From Pyrinomonadaceae bacterium (GTDB lineage Bacteria; Acidobacteriota; Blastocatellia; Pyrinomonadales; Pyrinomonadaceae), in NCBI GenBank assembly GCA_026785925.1, contig JAJAZE010000385.1:1-32135 (forward strand): a stretch of DNA of 32,135 bases, read 5' to 3'. Both the position numbers and the translations under genes were made by a program. Under the pieces are notes generated by a model. It was not told the origin of the DNA and made no database searches. It worked only from the letters and a program-made list of their open reading frames with translations. Shown piece by piece: positions 16,169 to 23,566 of the stretch (positions are counted from its first letter, which is position 1; each line of letters opens with the position of its first letter).

Positions 16169-17644
16169 ATGGACACTGCCAGTTTGCGGAGCAAATTTTT
16201 ATTCTTCATCGTTTTCGCGGGAATCATCACGCTTTTGCTGATTGTTCTGCCGTCTGTCGTCGAGACTCCGTTAAAAGAATATGTGACGACATTTTTCGGC
16301 TTGAGCGACGGGCGAATGGGCGTTACCGCCGCCAGCCTCCTCGACCAGGTTTTCCGTTTGTTAAAAATCATTTTGTGGATGAGCCTGATTATCTCGATTG
16401 TCAGATTTATCAATCAACTCATTTTCAGCACGGCTTTCCGCAGCAACTCGCAGGAAATATCATCGCTGCTGAGAAATATCTTTTCGATAATCATTTACAT
16501 CGTCTCGTTTTTCGTGGTTTTCAATTCGCAGTATCCGAGCGTTGACCTCGCCGCGCTGTTCACGACTTCGACGATTTTGGGCGTGATTATCGGTCTGGCA
16601 TTGCAGGATACTTTGGGAAATCTTTTTTCGGGTCTGGCGATTCAAGCCGACCAGCCGTTTCAAATCGGCGATGTCGTCTCGATTGGCGGCAAAGGCACGG
16701 GCGTGGTCGAAAATGTTTCGTGGCGCGGCGTGCAGATTCGCACCTTTCAGAACAAACTGATAATTATCAGCAACAGCGTTTTGGGCAAAGAGTTTATCGA
16801 AGTCGCGCCGCGCACCAATTTGAATGCGCGGCTGGTTTTCTTCAACACGCTTTACGCTCACTCACCCGACAAAACCATCCAAGTGATTCGTGAAACGGTG
16901 CGCCAGATTGAAAATGTTTCAGCGAAAATGCGTCCGATTGTCCGCGTCAAAAACCTGGGCGAGAGCGGTATCGAATTTGAAATCAAATACTGGATTGAAG
17001 ATTACGCGAAATATAACGATACGGACGCGCTGATTCGGCAGCGCATCTGGTATGCTTTCCAGCGCGAAAAAATAGAATTTGCTTATCCGACGCGCACGAT
17101 TCACGTTGAAACTAAAACCCAGGAAGATGTTTTCGTCGAAGCCGGCAGCGAAATTTTTGAACGCTTGAATAATGTGCCGATTTTCGCTCCGCTCTGCGAC
17201 GCGGAGATTCAAAAACTGTCAAACGACAGTCTCGTCAGAGTTTTTGCGCCCGGCGAATCAATCGTTCGGCAAGGACAGAAAGGCGATTCGATGTTTGTTA
17301 TTCATCGCGGTTCGGTCAAAATTCAAGTCAAGGAAGACGGCGTAATTAAAATTTTACAAAATTTCCGCGAAGGCGATTTCTTCGGCGAGATGGGTTTGCT
17401 GACCGGCGAACCGCGTTCGGCAACCGTCATCGCCGTCGAGGAAACCGAAGTTTTGGAAATCAACAATTTATGTCTGAAACCGGTTCTCGAAGAAAACCCC
17501 GAACTCGTCGCCAGCCTCAGCCAAATCATTGACGAACGCCGCGAAACCCTTGACAAAATGGAGGCTGAAAATGAAGCTCACCAACCAATTTACAAAGCGA
17601 GCGTTTTCCACTCGATCAAAAGATTTTTCGGCTTAAAAGATTAG
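16169..17644 (+). CDS. MscS-type channel with C-terminal cyclic-nucleotide-binding domain
   Basis: A 491-aa inner-membrane protein. Hydrophobic helices lie at about 10-30, 60-85 and 95-150, the last containing the pore-helix-like segment FTTSTILGVIIGLALQDTLGNLFSGLAI. The MscS beta domain follows (QPFQIGDVVSIGGKGTGVVENVSWRG) and its alpha/beta end at about 215-310. Residues 337-465 are a CNBD: FAPGESIVRQGQKGDSMFVIHRGSVKI and the phosphate-binding cassette FGEMGLLTGEPRSATV with its Glu and Arg intact, so cAMP or cGMP binding is plausible. Channels of this kind (bacterial CNG-type MscS homologues) are gated by ligand rather than strongly by tension. The gene follows the NRAMP gene by 28 bp. Confidence 0.93.
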   Translation: MDTASLRSKFLFFIVFAGIITLLLIVLPSVVETPLKEYVTTFFGLSDGRMGVTAASLLDQVFRLLKIILWMSLIISIVRFINQLIFSTAFRSNSQEISSLLRNIFSIIIYIVSFFVVFNSQYPSVDLAALFTTSTILGVIIGLALQDTLGNLFSGLAIQADQPFQIGDVVSIGGKGTGVVENVSWRGVQIRTFQNKLIIISNSVLGKEFIEVAPRTNLNARLVFFNTLYAHSPDKTIQVIRETVRQIENVSAKMRPIVRVKNLGESGIEFEIKYWIEDYAKYNDTDALIRQRIWYAFQREKIEFAYPTRTIHVETKTQEDVFVEAGSEIFERLNNVPIFAPLCDAEIQKLSNDSLVRVFAPGESIVRQGQKGDSMFVIHRGSVKIQVKEDGVIKILQNFREGDFFGEMGLLTGEPRSATVIAVEETEVLEINNLCLKPVLEENPELVASLSQIIDERRETLDKMEAENEAHQPIYKASVFHSIKRFFGLKD

Positions 17645-17670
17645 GTTGCGGTTGACGTTTTGTTTTTTTC

Positions 17671-17945
17671 AATTGCCAATAGCTTTAGCCATTAGTATCT
17701 ACACAAATTTGAAAAGTAGTCTTCTTCGCGGCTGTGCCGCCCGATGTGCGGAAAGGCTGTGCCTTTCCGATAGCTCTTTCACTGATTTAGAGGCTATGCC
17801 TCCGCTGTCCGATGAGGCATAGCCTCTAAAAATTCTTAAGAAATCGTAACGGCGAGGCATCGCCATCGCCGCACATCGGGCGGCACAGCCGCAAAAACCG
17901 AGTCCTATAACTTGTAGATACTGGTGGCTAAAGCTAGGGGCAATT
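17671..17945. repeat. nested multi-arm palindromic element with 32-bp inverted ends
   Basis: The outer arms are 17671-17702 and 17914-17945, 28 of 32 positions complementary (two of the four others are G-U in RNA). Inside them GCGGCTGTGCCG..GTGCGG (17728-17751) is the exact 24-bp reverse complement of 17869-17892. Inside that are a hairpin GGAAAGGC-TGT-GCCTTTCC (17750-17768), a perfect 17-bp stem (17786-17802 with 17814-17830) and GGCGA/TCGCC (17851-17864). No protein frame is present. It fills most of the 396-bp gap between convergent genes. Confidence 0.9.
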
Positions 17946-17983
17946 TATGAAATTTCAACCGAACCTATTCAAAATATCGAATG

Positions 17984-18025
17984 AAAAAAGCGTGAGCCGA
18001 ATTTAATTCGATTCACGCTTTTTTT
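17984..18025. terminator. bidirectional rho-independent terminator
   Basis: AAAAAAGCGTGA (17984-17995) pairs with TCACGCTTTTTT (18013-18024), with a further GAAT/ATTC pairing inside. It has a T-run on both strands and lies between the convergent MscS-CNBD and TonB-domain genes, 16 bp from the TonB stop. Confidence 0.88.
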
Positions 18026-18040
18026 GAATTTGGCTGAGTT

Positions 18041-19414
18041 TTAGAAAATCGAAAATGTATAAGCGATAGTTTTAGAAACCGCATAAGGAACTCCATTCCT
18101 CTTCGGTGGTTCAAATTTTATCAACCTCGCCGCTGAAATCGCTTGCTCGGTCAATCCGTAAGGCAAACCGCTTACCGGTGCAATACTTCCGATCTGTCCG
18201 TTCGCAGTGAAAGTTACTCTCAAAGTAACAGTTCCTGTAACATTATTCGTCCGCGCCGCATCCGTATATTTCGGCTGCGGTTTGGAGAAGATTTTAATTG
18301 CTTCGGTCGGTCCGGCAGGGACCGGCTTAACCGGCGGCGGCGGCGGCGGTTTCGTTCCGCTTCCGTCACCTCTTCCGTTGCCGTTGCCGTTCCCGTCGCC
18401 GTTCCCGCTGCCCGAACCGTTGCCGTTGCCTTCGCCCGTGCCGTTGCCGCCGCCGATTCCCGTGCCGTTGCCGCCGCCGATGCCGCCGCCTCTGCCCGTG
18501 CCATTTGACGGATTCAAATTGCCCGAATTGGGCAAACCGGCGCGTTCTTCGGTAATCGGTCGTTTGATTTTGCCCTGCGTTTCCTGAAATATCTTAATGT
18601 CGGGATTAGTCAATTGCGGAAGTTTCGCGTCCGGCGGTGTAATCGGTTTTTCCGACTGCGAAACGAGTCTGCCTTTCGATGCCGGTTCGGGTTCTTCTTT
18701 GCCGCCGCCGCCGCCGCCGCCGCCGTCATCCTTATCTTTCGGTTTCGGCTGTTCTTCGATTTCCACCGGCACTTCGTCAACGACGATGGACGCAAACAAA
18801 CTGCCGTCATCAATCGCCCCGACTCCGAAATCTTTGTTGAAAAGCGAATAGACCGTGCCGCCGAGAGCCAGCGTCAGCATCAAAGCCAGCGAACCGAGCA
18901 GCAGTAAATTACGCTGTTTGCCGTTCTTCTCTTCGATCACGGTGACATTAAAATCTTCTTTCGGTCGGTTGGCTATAATGTTCGACACCGGAAAACCGTC
19001 ACCGGCAGCTTGATTGAAATTGCCGTTGCCGTTCGCGCCCGCCGCCGCCGCAAAAGTTTTCGGCGCAGACGGCGCAGCGGCGATTTCCTCGACCGGAACG
19101 TCTTCGGCATCTTTTGTCATAACGCCGCCGGATAACGCCGATGTTTGATTAGCGGAAATTGGCGCGACCACAGCGGACGGCGAAACTTTGTTTTCCGGCA
19201 CTTTATTTTCCGGCACTTTATAAGTCGGCTCGGATGTCCGAAATATCGGTTGGTCAACGCCTGCGTCCGGTTTGACAGCTTCGGAAACCGGAGCCGCGCT
19301 AACCAGCGGATTCATCTCGAAAGCAGTCATTGATTGACCGCAATTCGGACAAAACCCGAATTTCTCGGCGAAACTTTCATCACAAGCGGCACAATACTTT
19401 ACTATTTTTCCCAT
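18041..19414 (-). CDS. zinc-ribbon / TonB C-terminal domain protein
   Basis: A 457-aa protein with this order: N-terminal zinc ribbon (Cys8, Cys11, Cys22, Cys25), a disordered Pro/Ala/Val-rich stretch, one membrane helix at about 170-190 (LLLLGSLALMLTLALGGTVYSLF), an acidic Pro/Lys part with eight Gly in a row, a long Gly-Asn-rich linker (about 300-355), and a C-terminal TonB domain (PKYTDAARTNNVTGTVTLRVTFTANG, then SAARLIKFEPPKRNG). The orientation fits a cytoplasmic zinc ribbon with a periplasmic TonB end that could energise an outer-membrane receptor; no ExbB/ExbD or receptor is nearby. The Gly linker is encoded by imperfect GC-rich triplet and 6-bp repeats prone to length change. GAGG lies about 10 nt upstream of ATG 19414. 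Confidence 0.9.
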   Translation of the reverse strand: MGKIVKYCAACDESFAEKFGFCPNCGQSMTAFEMNPLVSAAPVSEAVKPDAGVDQPIFRTSEPTYKVPENKVPENKVSPSAVVAPISANQTSALSGGVMTKDAEDVPVEEIAAAPSAPKTFAAAAGANGNGNFNQAAGDGFPVSNIIANRPKEDFNVTVIEEKNGKQRNLLLLGSLALMLTLALGGTVYSLFNKDFGVGAIDDGSLFASIVVDEVPVEIEEQPKPKDKDDGGGGGGGGKEEPEPASKGRLVSQSEKPITPPDAKLPQLTNPDIKIFQETQGKIKRPITEERAGLPNSGNLNPSNGTGRGGGIGGGNGTGIGGGNGTGEGNGNGSGSGNGDGNGNGNGRGDGSGTKPPPPPPVKPVPAGPTEAIKIFSKPQPKYTDAARTNNVTGTVTLRVTFTANGQIGSIAPVSGLPYGLTEQAISAARLIKFEPPKRNGVPYAVSKTIAYTFSIF

Positions 19415-19728
19415 CTTTGCTAACCTCTCAAATCTTTCACGCTCCTGACATTTGCCAAGAGTCGAACCGGCTGTTTTATTATAACGCGATTGCTGTAAAT
19501 GTTAAGTTTATTCGGATGATTTTCCGTCAACTTTTCTCAAGAATACAACATTTTCATAGATGCAATGAGCGTTTGACGCGATGCCTGCGGACATCTAAAA
19601 TTTTCATTCGTGAATCGCCAAACGTCAGCTTGATAACTTTTTCGATTCCAACCAAAAAAGTCTGATTCGCAACTAAAATGTTACTATTTCCATTTGAACG
19701 ATTGGCAGTCCAGAATACACAACAAAAA
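19415..19728. other. divergent intergenic spacer (TonB / M16-like)
   Basis: This 314-bp spacer between two divergent genes must hold both promoters. I saw no repeat, hairpin or RNA gene in it. A frame opening at 19678 is the in-frame upstream extension of the M16-like gene and lacks a signal-peptide start. Confidence 0.5.
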
Positions 19729-21012
19729 ATGAGTATGACAAATTATTTTAAGCAGCTTTCCCTTCTCAGCCTGATTTTGTTCGCCGCCGCGTTGTTCACG
19801 GCTGCCCAGACGACGAAATTCGCCGCACCGCGTCAGGAAAAACTGCTCAACAATATGAAGTTGTTGATGTGGAACGAACCGGCGGCGGAAAAAGTGTCGG
19901 TCAAACTTCGCATTCACAGCGGCGCGGCGTTCGACACGCTTGATAAAGAAGGCACGATGGCGATGCTCGCCGACATTTTGTTTCCGAACGAATCGGTCAA
20001 AGAATTTTTCAGCGAAGATTTGGGCGGCAGTCTCAGCGTCGAAAGCAATTACGATTTTATCCAAATCAGCGCGACCGGCAACTCCGATCAGATTTTAACC
20101 GTTCTGGAAACGATAGCGACCGCCGTGACCAAACCGACGATTGACAAAGAAACAACCGCGAAAGTCCGCGCCGTCCGCTTGGCAAGAATCAAAGAATTGG
20201 AAAAAAATCCCGCGTATATCGCCGACCTTGCTGTCGCTCGCCGTCTGTTCGGCAGTTATCCATACGGCAGAAGCGCGGAAGGAACCGCCGAATCGCTGGC
20301 GAAATTGGACTTCGCCGACATTCTGCTCGCCAAACAAAGATTTTTGACCGCCGACAACGCGACGCTCGCCGTCAGCGGCAATGTCAAAGCCGATTACGTT
20401 TTCAAAGCCGTGCGCCAGCTTTTCGGCGGCTGGGAGAAAGCCGACAAAAAAATTCCGGCAACTTTTGCTCAACCGAACGCGCCCGTCGCGGAAATGCTTT
20501 TCGTTGATTCGGCGATAGAAAACGCCGGTGAATTTCGTTACGCTTTTCGCAGTTTGGCGCGAAATGATAAAGATTTCTTCGCCGCGCAAATTTTGACGAA
20601 GATTCTGCAAAGTCGTCTGCAAACAAATAAACCGAATGCTTTCGCCCGCCAGGACGCGCGGCTTTTGCCCGGTTACGTCATCATCGGATACCGGGAGAAC
20701 GGAATTGAAAGGGAAAGCAATCCAGCTAAGTTGCCGATGGCGGCGATGGGCGATGTCGGCGATTTGCTCAAATCATCAATCGAGACCGCCGAATTTGAGC
20801 GGGCGAAAAGCAATCTTCAAATTGATTTCGACCGAAAGAACGTCCTTGATTCGTGGCTCGACGCGGAGACTTATAAAATCGCTTCGGTGAAAGCAGATCG
20901 TCTGAATCTGCAAAACGTCAGTCTCGCCGAGGTGCAGAGAAACGCCGAGCGTTGGAAAAAAGAACCGCCGGCGAAAATTTTAGTTTTAACGAAACAGCCG
21001 ACTGATAAATAG
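19729..21012 (+). CDS. exported M16-like peptidase homologue without the zinc motif
   Basis: A 427-aa protein with a signal peptide (MTNYFKQLSLLSLILFAAALFTAAQ). The two-lobed M16B layout is seen: an N-lobe opening KLLNNMKLLMWNEPAAEKVSVKLRIHSGAAFDTLDKEG, a mid block DFADILLAKQRFLTADNATLAVSGNV (the family's strand-helix after the linker), and a C-lobe with GEFRYAFRSLARNDKDFFAAQIL. The HxxEH zinc motif of active M16 enzymes should follow EG in the N-lobe but is replaced by TMAMLADILF, so the protein is very likely not a peptidase. It resembles inactive partner subunits that form a heterodimer, but no active M16 gene is adjacent. ATG 19729 is chosen over an upstream ATG at 19678 because it places the signal peptide at the start. 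Confidence 0.82.
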   Translation: MSMTNYFKQLSLLSLILFAAALFTAAQTTKFAAPRQEKLLNNMKLLMWNEPAAEKVSVKLRIHSGAAFDTLDKEGTMAMLADILFPNESVKEFFSEDLGGSLSVESNYDFIQISATGNSDQILTVLETIATAVTKPTIDKETTAKVRAVRLARIKELEKNPAYIADLAVARRLFGSYPYGRSAEGTAESLAKLDFADILLAKQRFLTADNATLAVSGNVKADYVFKAVRQLFGGWEKADKKIPATFAQPNAPVAEMLFVDSAIENAGEFRYAFRSLARNDKDFFAAQILTKILQSRLQTNKPNAFARQDARLLPGYVIIGYRENGIERESNPAKLPMAAMGDVGDLLKSSIETAEFERAKSNLQIDFDRKNVLDSWLDAETYKIASVKADRLNLQNVSLAEVQRNAERWKKEPPAKILVLTKQPTDK

Positions 21013-21015
21013 AAG

Positions 21016-21139
21016 CTATCTCAAAAATCAGATTTGATGTGCAGAGTCCACGCCTTAGTGTGTAGTTTTTACAGAGCGAAGCGCGGCGAAAACCACCAAC
21101 TGAAGTTTGGACTCTGAACCTGGAGAGCGTTTTTTTTTT
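21016..21139 (+). repeat. dispersed ~125-bp structured repeat, copy B
   Basis: This is the second copy of the element at 2719-2850. The arms are CAGAGTCCA (21042-21050) and TGGACTCTG (21108-21116), a perfect 9-bp pair, and the copy ends in a run of ten T (21130-21139). It starts 4 bp after the M16-like stop and ends about 30 bp before the ubiE ATG, so it could end the upstream transcript. Confidence 0.8.
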
Positions 21140-21169
21140 CAGACAGATTGTAATAAAAGACCGCAAAAT

Positions 21170-21895
21170 ATGCCGACCGAAAGAACCGCCGCTGAATTAA
21201 AACACGCTAAAGCCGTGCGTGAAATGTTTTCCGGCATTGCGACGAAATACGACTTTCTCAATCATTTTCTGTCCGTCAACATTGACAAACGCTGGCGCAG
21301 GCTCGTTTCTCAAAAACTGAAAGACGTTCTGGAAAATCCGCCCGCGCTCGTTTTGGATGTCGCCTGCGGCACGGGCGATTTGTCGCTGGAACTGCAAAAA
21401 TCCGGCGATGCAAAAATCGTCGGCACGGATTTTTGTCGTCCGATGCTCGAAATCGCGTTCGCTAAAAACGACAAAAACAATTTATCAATTCCATACGTCG
21501 AAGCTGACGGAATGAATTTGTCTTTCGCCGACGAAACTTTCAACGCGGTAACAATCGCTTTCGGCTTGCGAAACTTCTCCAATTGGCAGGACGGGTTACG
21601 CGAACTGCACCGCGTTCTCAAAAGCGGCGGCAAACTCGTCATTCTGGAGTTCTCCACGCCCGTTGTTCCCGGTTTTCGGCAGGCATTTCAATTTTATTTT
21701 TCCAGCATTCTGCCCCGAATCGGCGGCGCGGTCAGCGGTTCGCGCGGAGCTTACGAATATCTGCCTGATTCCGTCTCCAAATTTCCCGACCAGAAAAATC
21801 TCGCCGCGATGATGCGCGAAACCGGCTTTACCGATGTAGAATATAAAAACTTGACGGGCGGCATTGCCGCGATTCATTCAGGAGTAAAATTATGA
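21170..21895 (+). CDS. ubiE: demethylmenaquinone (ubiquinone/menaquinone) methyltransferase
   Basis: SAM-dependent C-methyltransferase of the UbiE/MenG family, making menaquinone from demethylmenaquinone at the cytoplasmic membrane face. The 241-aa length is normal. Motifs: the N-terminal FSGIATKYDFLNHFLSVNIDKRWRR, motif I LDVACGTGDLSLEL, VEADGMNLSFADETFNAVTIAFGLRNF (the GLRNF block is typical of UbiE), and the C-terminal LTGGIAAIHSGVKL. In Acidobacteriota menaquinone is the usual quinone, so the menG role is more likely than the ubiquinone role. The start is ATG 21170; an upstream frame begins in the repeat and is unlikely. It is the first gene of a chain of five whose members overlap or nearly touch; the next gene overlaps its stop by 4 bp (ATGA). 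Confidence 0.95.
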   Translation: MPTERTAAELKHAKAVREMFSGIATKYDFLNHFLSVNIDKRWRRLVSQKLKDVLENPPALVLDVACGTGDLSLELQKSGDAKIVGTDFCRPMLEIAFAKNDKNNLSIPYVEADGMNLSFADETFNAVTIAFGLRNFSNWQDGLRELHRVLKSGGKLVILEFSTPVVPGFRQAFQFYFSSILPRIGGAVSGSRGAYEYLPDSVSKFPDQKNLAAMMRETGFTDVEYKNLTGGIAAIHSGVKL

Positions 21896-22158
21896 GCATT
21901 ACTATCAATATCCCTGAGAAAATATATCACACGCTGGAACAGCAGGCGCACAAACGCGAGATGGAAAGCGTTGAGCAATTTCTTGAAAAACTGACCGAAC
22001 AATTTGAACGCGAAGAAGTCGAAGCGTGGAGCGAAGAATTGAAAAGGCGGCGCGAAGTAGGAAAAGAAATTCGGGCGTTCCGGCAACAAATGAAGGAAAA
22101 ATACGGCGTAATGCCGGACAGCACCGAAATTATTCGAGAGGATAGAATGCGCGGATGA
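21892..22158 (+). CDS. vapB: VapB-type antitoxin
   Basis: An 88-aa protein that opens with a short DNA-binding ribbon-helix-helix-like stretch (SITINIPEKIYHTLEQQAHKREM, SVEQFLEKLTEQ), followed by a long charged helix, and ends with VMPDSTEIIREDRMRG. That DSxEIIREDRxR tail is the classic VapC-binding C-terminus of antitoxins. It would neutralise the PIN toxin and repress its own operon. ATG 21892 overlaps the ubiE stop as ATGA, and the toxin start overlaps its own stop in the same way. No separate promoter or operator is evident, because the upstream bases are ubiE coding sequence. The pair is unlikely to be a typical independently regulated module. Confidence 0.9.
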   Translation: MSITINIPEKIYHTLEQQAHKREMESVEQFLEKLTEQFEREEVEAWSEELKRRREVGKEIRAFRQQMKEKYGVMPDSTEIIREDRMRG

Positions 22159-22583
22159 AAAATCTGGTTGTTGACAGCGGCATTACGGTTAAGTGGTTTG
22201 TTGAAGAATCCGACTCGAACATCGCGCAATTAATTTACGATGAATACGAAAGCGGTAATCTTTCGCTTCTCGCGCCGGATTTGATTTACGCCGAATACGG
22301 CAATATTATTTGGAAAAAGCAAATTTTCCAAGGCATCAGCGCGACTGAAGCAGAGTTTGCCTGCAAAAAATTTCAAAACATTTCATTCGTTCTTACGCCG
22401 AATCCATTATTGTTCGACGACGCTTACCGCCTTGCCGTCAAATACCAACGCACCTTTTACGATTCGCTTTATCTCGCCTTAAGTGTGCGGGAAAATTGCG
22501 CGTTCGTGACGGCTGACGAAAGATTTTACAATTCCGTCCGGCAAGATTTTCCGCAAATGATTTTACTGGCGAGTTGGCGATAA
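22155..22583 (+). CDS. vapC: VapC-type PIN-domain toxin
   Basis: A 142-aa PIN-domain RNase. The four acidic residues of the Mg2+ site are visible: Asp7 (LVVDSG), Glu47 (YAEYGN), Asp103 (FYDSLYLALS) and Asp121 (TADERF). The fold and spacing match VapC toxins, which cleave tRNA or rRNA. The catalytic set is intact, so the toxin is expected to be active. ATG 22155 overlaps the antitoxin stop by 4 bp. The stop TAA (22581-22583) shares one base with the next ATG (22583), so the permease gene is translationally coupled to the toxin. This keeps the antitoxin-toxin pair inside a longer transcript. Confidence 0.93.
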   Translation: MKNLVVDSGITVKWFVEESDSNIAQLIYDEYESGNLSLLAPDLIYAEYGNIIWKKQIFQGISATEAEFACKKFQNISFVLTPNPLLFDDAYRLAVKYQRTFYDSLYLALSVRENCAFVTADERFYNSVRQDFPQMILLASWR

Positions 22584-23563
22584 TGAAATATAAACTTCTA
22601 AATTTTCTGAAACAAATCGGCTTGCTGCTACTGGTCGTCTGGACGGTGGTTTCGCTCGTTACGCTGCTGATCGAACTGGTTCCCGGCACACCCGCGACCG
22701 CGATGCTCGGCGATCAGGCAACCACCGAGCAAATCGAAAATTTCAACCGCAAACACGGACTCGATAAACCGGCGTTTTTCTTTTCCTACAAAGACGCTGA
22801 CGGTTTCGACTGGCACGGCGCGGACAATCGTTATTTGGATTATTGGGCGGGACTGCTGCGCGGCGATTTGGGAACGTCGTTTCGCACCGACCGTCCGGTT
22901 CTCGATTTGATTCTGGAGCGTTATCCGTCAACGATAATGCTCGCGCTCGCTTCGATGTTCGTCGCCGTCGGCATTGCGATTCCGCTCGGCGTTCTCGCCG
23001 GAACCAACAAAGGAACGATTATTGACAATTTTTCATCGTTCATCGCGCTGCTCGGAATCAGTTTGCCGACTTTCGTCATCGGTCCGTTTCTGGTCTATAT
23101 TTTCGCTGTCAAACTGCGCTGGTTTTCGCCGACCGGCAGTGCCAATCCGGAAGATATTATTTTACCGGCAGTCACTTTAGGCGCGGCACTCTCAGCGATT
23201 TTAACCAGAATGGTGCGCTCCAGCGTGATCGAAGAACTCGGCGAAGATTACGTCCGCACGGCGCGCGCCAAAGGCTTGAGCGAGCGTAAAGTAATTTACA
23301 AACACGTTCTGAAAAACGGTTTGATTCCAGTGGTCACGATTCTCGGTTTGCAGTTGGGCGTTTTGCTGGCGGGCGCAATTATCACCGAAAAGATTTTTAA
23401 CTGGCAGGGCTTGGGACTTTTGCTGCTCGATGACGGCATCGGCAAACGCGATTATCGCCTCGTGCAGGGCTGTGTGCTGGTGATTTCGGTCACTTATATT
23501 TTGGCGAATTCGCTGACCGATGTAGTTTATCGCCGGCTCGACCCGCGCATCAGATTGTCATAA
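22583..23563 (+). CDS. ABC transporter permease, DppB/OppB type
   Basis: A 326-aa inner-membrane permease of the peptide/nickel importer family. It has an N-terminal helix (residues 10-30: GLLLLVVWTVVSLVTLLIELVPGTPA), a periplasmic loop with LLRGDLGTSF, five further helices, and the cytoplasmic EAA loop at about 222-250 (VRSSVIEELGEDYVRTARAKGLSERKVIYKHVLKNGLIPVV). The family normally needs a DppC partner, ATPases (DppD/F) and a binding protein; only the DppC partner is here. The start is ATG 22583, one base into the toxin stop; the TTG at 22574 would lengthen the overlap. Substrate class (peptides, nickel or other small solutes) is not resolved by sequence. Confidence 0.92.
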   Translation: MKYKLLNFLKQIGLLLLVVWTVVSLVTLLIELVPGTPATAMLGDQATTEQIENFNRKHGLDKPAFFFSYKDADGFDWHGADNRYLDYWAGLLRGDLGTSFRTDRPVLDLILERYPSTIMLALASMFVAVGIAIPLGVLAGTNKGTIIDNFSSFIALLGISLPTFVIGPFLVYIFAVKLRWFSPTGSANPEDIILPAVTLGAALSAILTRMVRSSVIEELGEDYVRTARAKGLSERKVIYKHVLKNGLIPVVTILGLQLGVLLAGAIITEKIFNWQGLGLLLLDDGIGKRDYRLVQGCVLVISVTYILANSLTDVVYRRLDPRIRLS

Positions 23564-23566
23564 ATT

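Noticed and set aside
17671-17945. Insertion sequence
   Set aside because: Inverted ends are present but there is no transposase frame and no visible target-site duplication, so at most a non-autonomous element.
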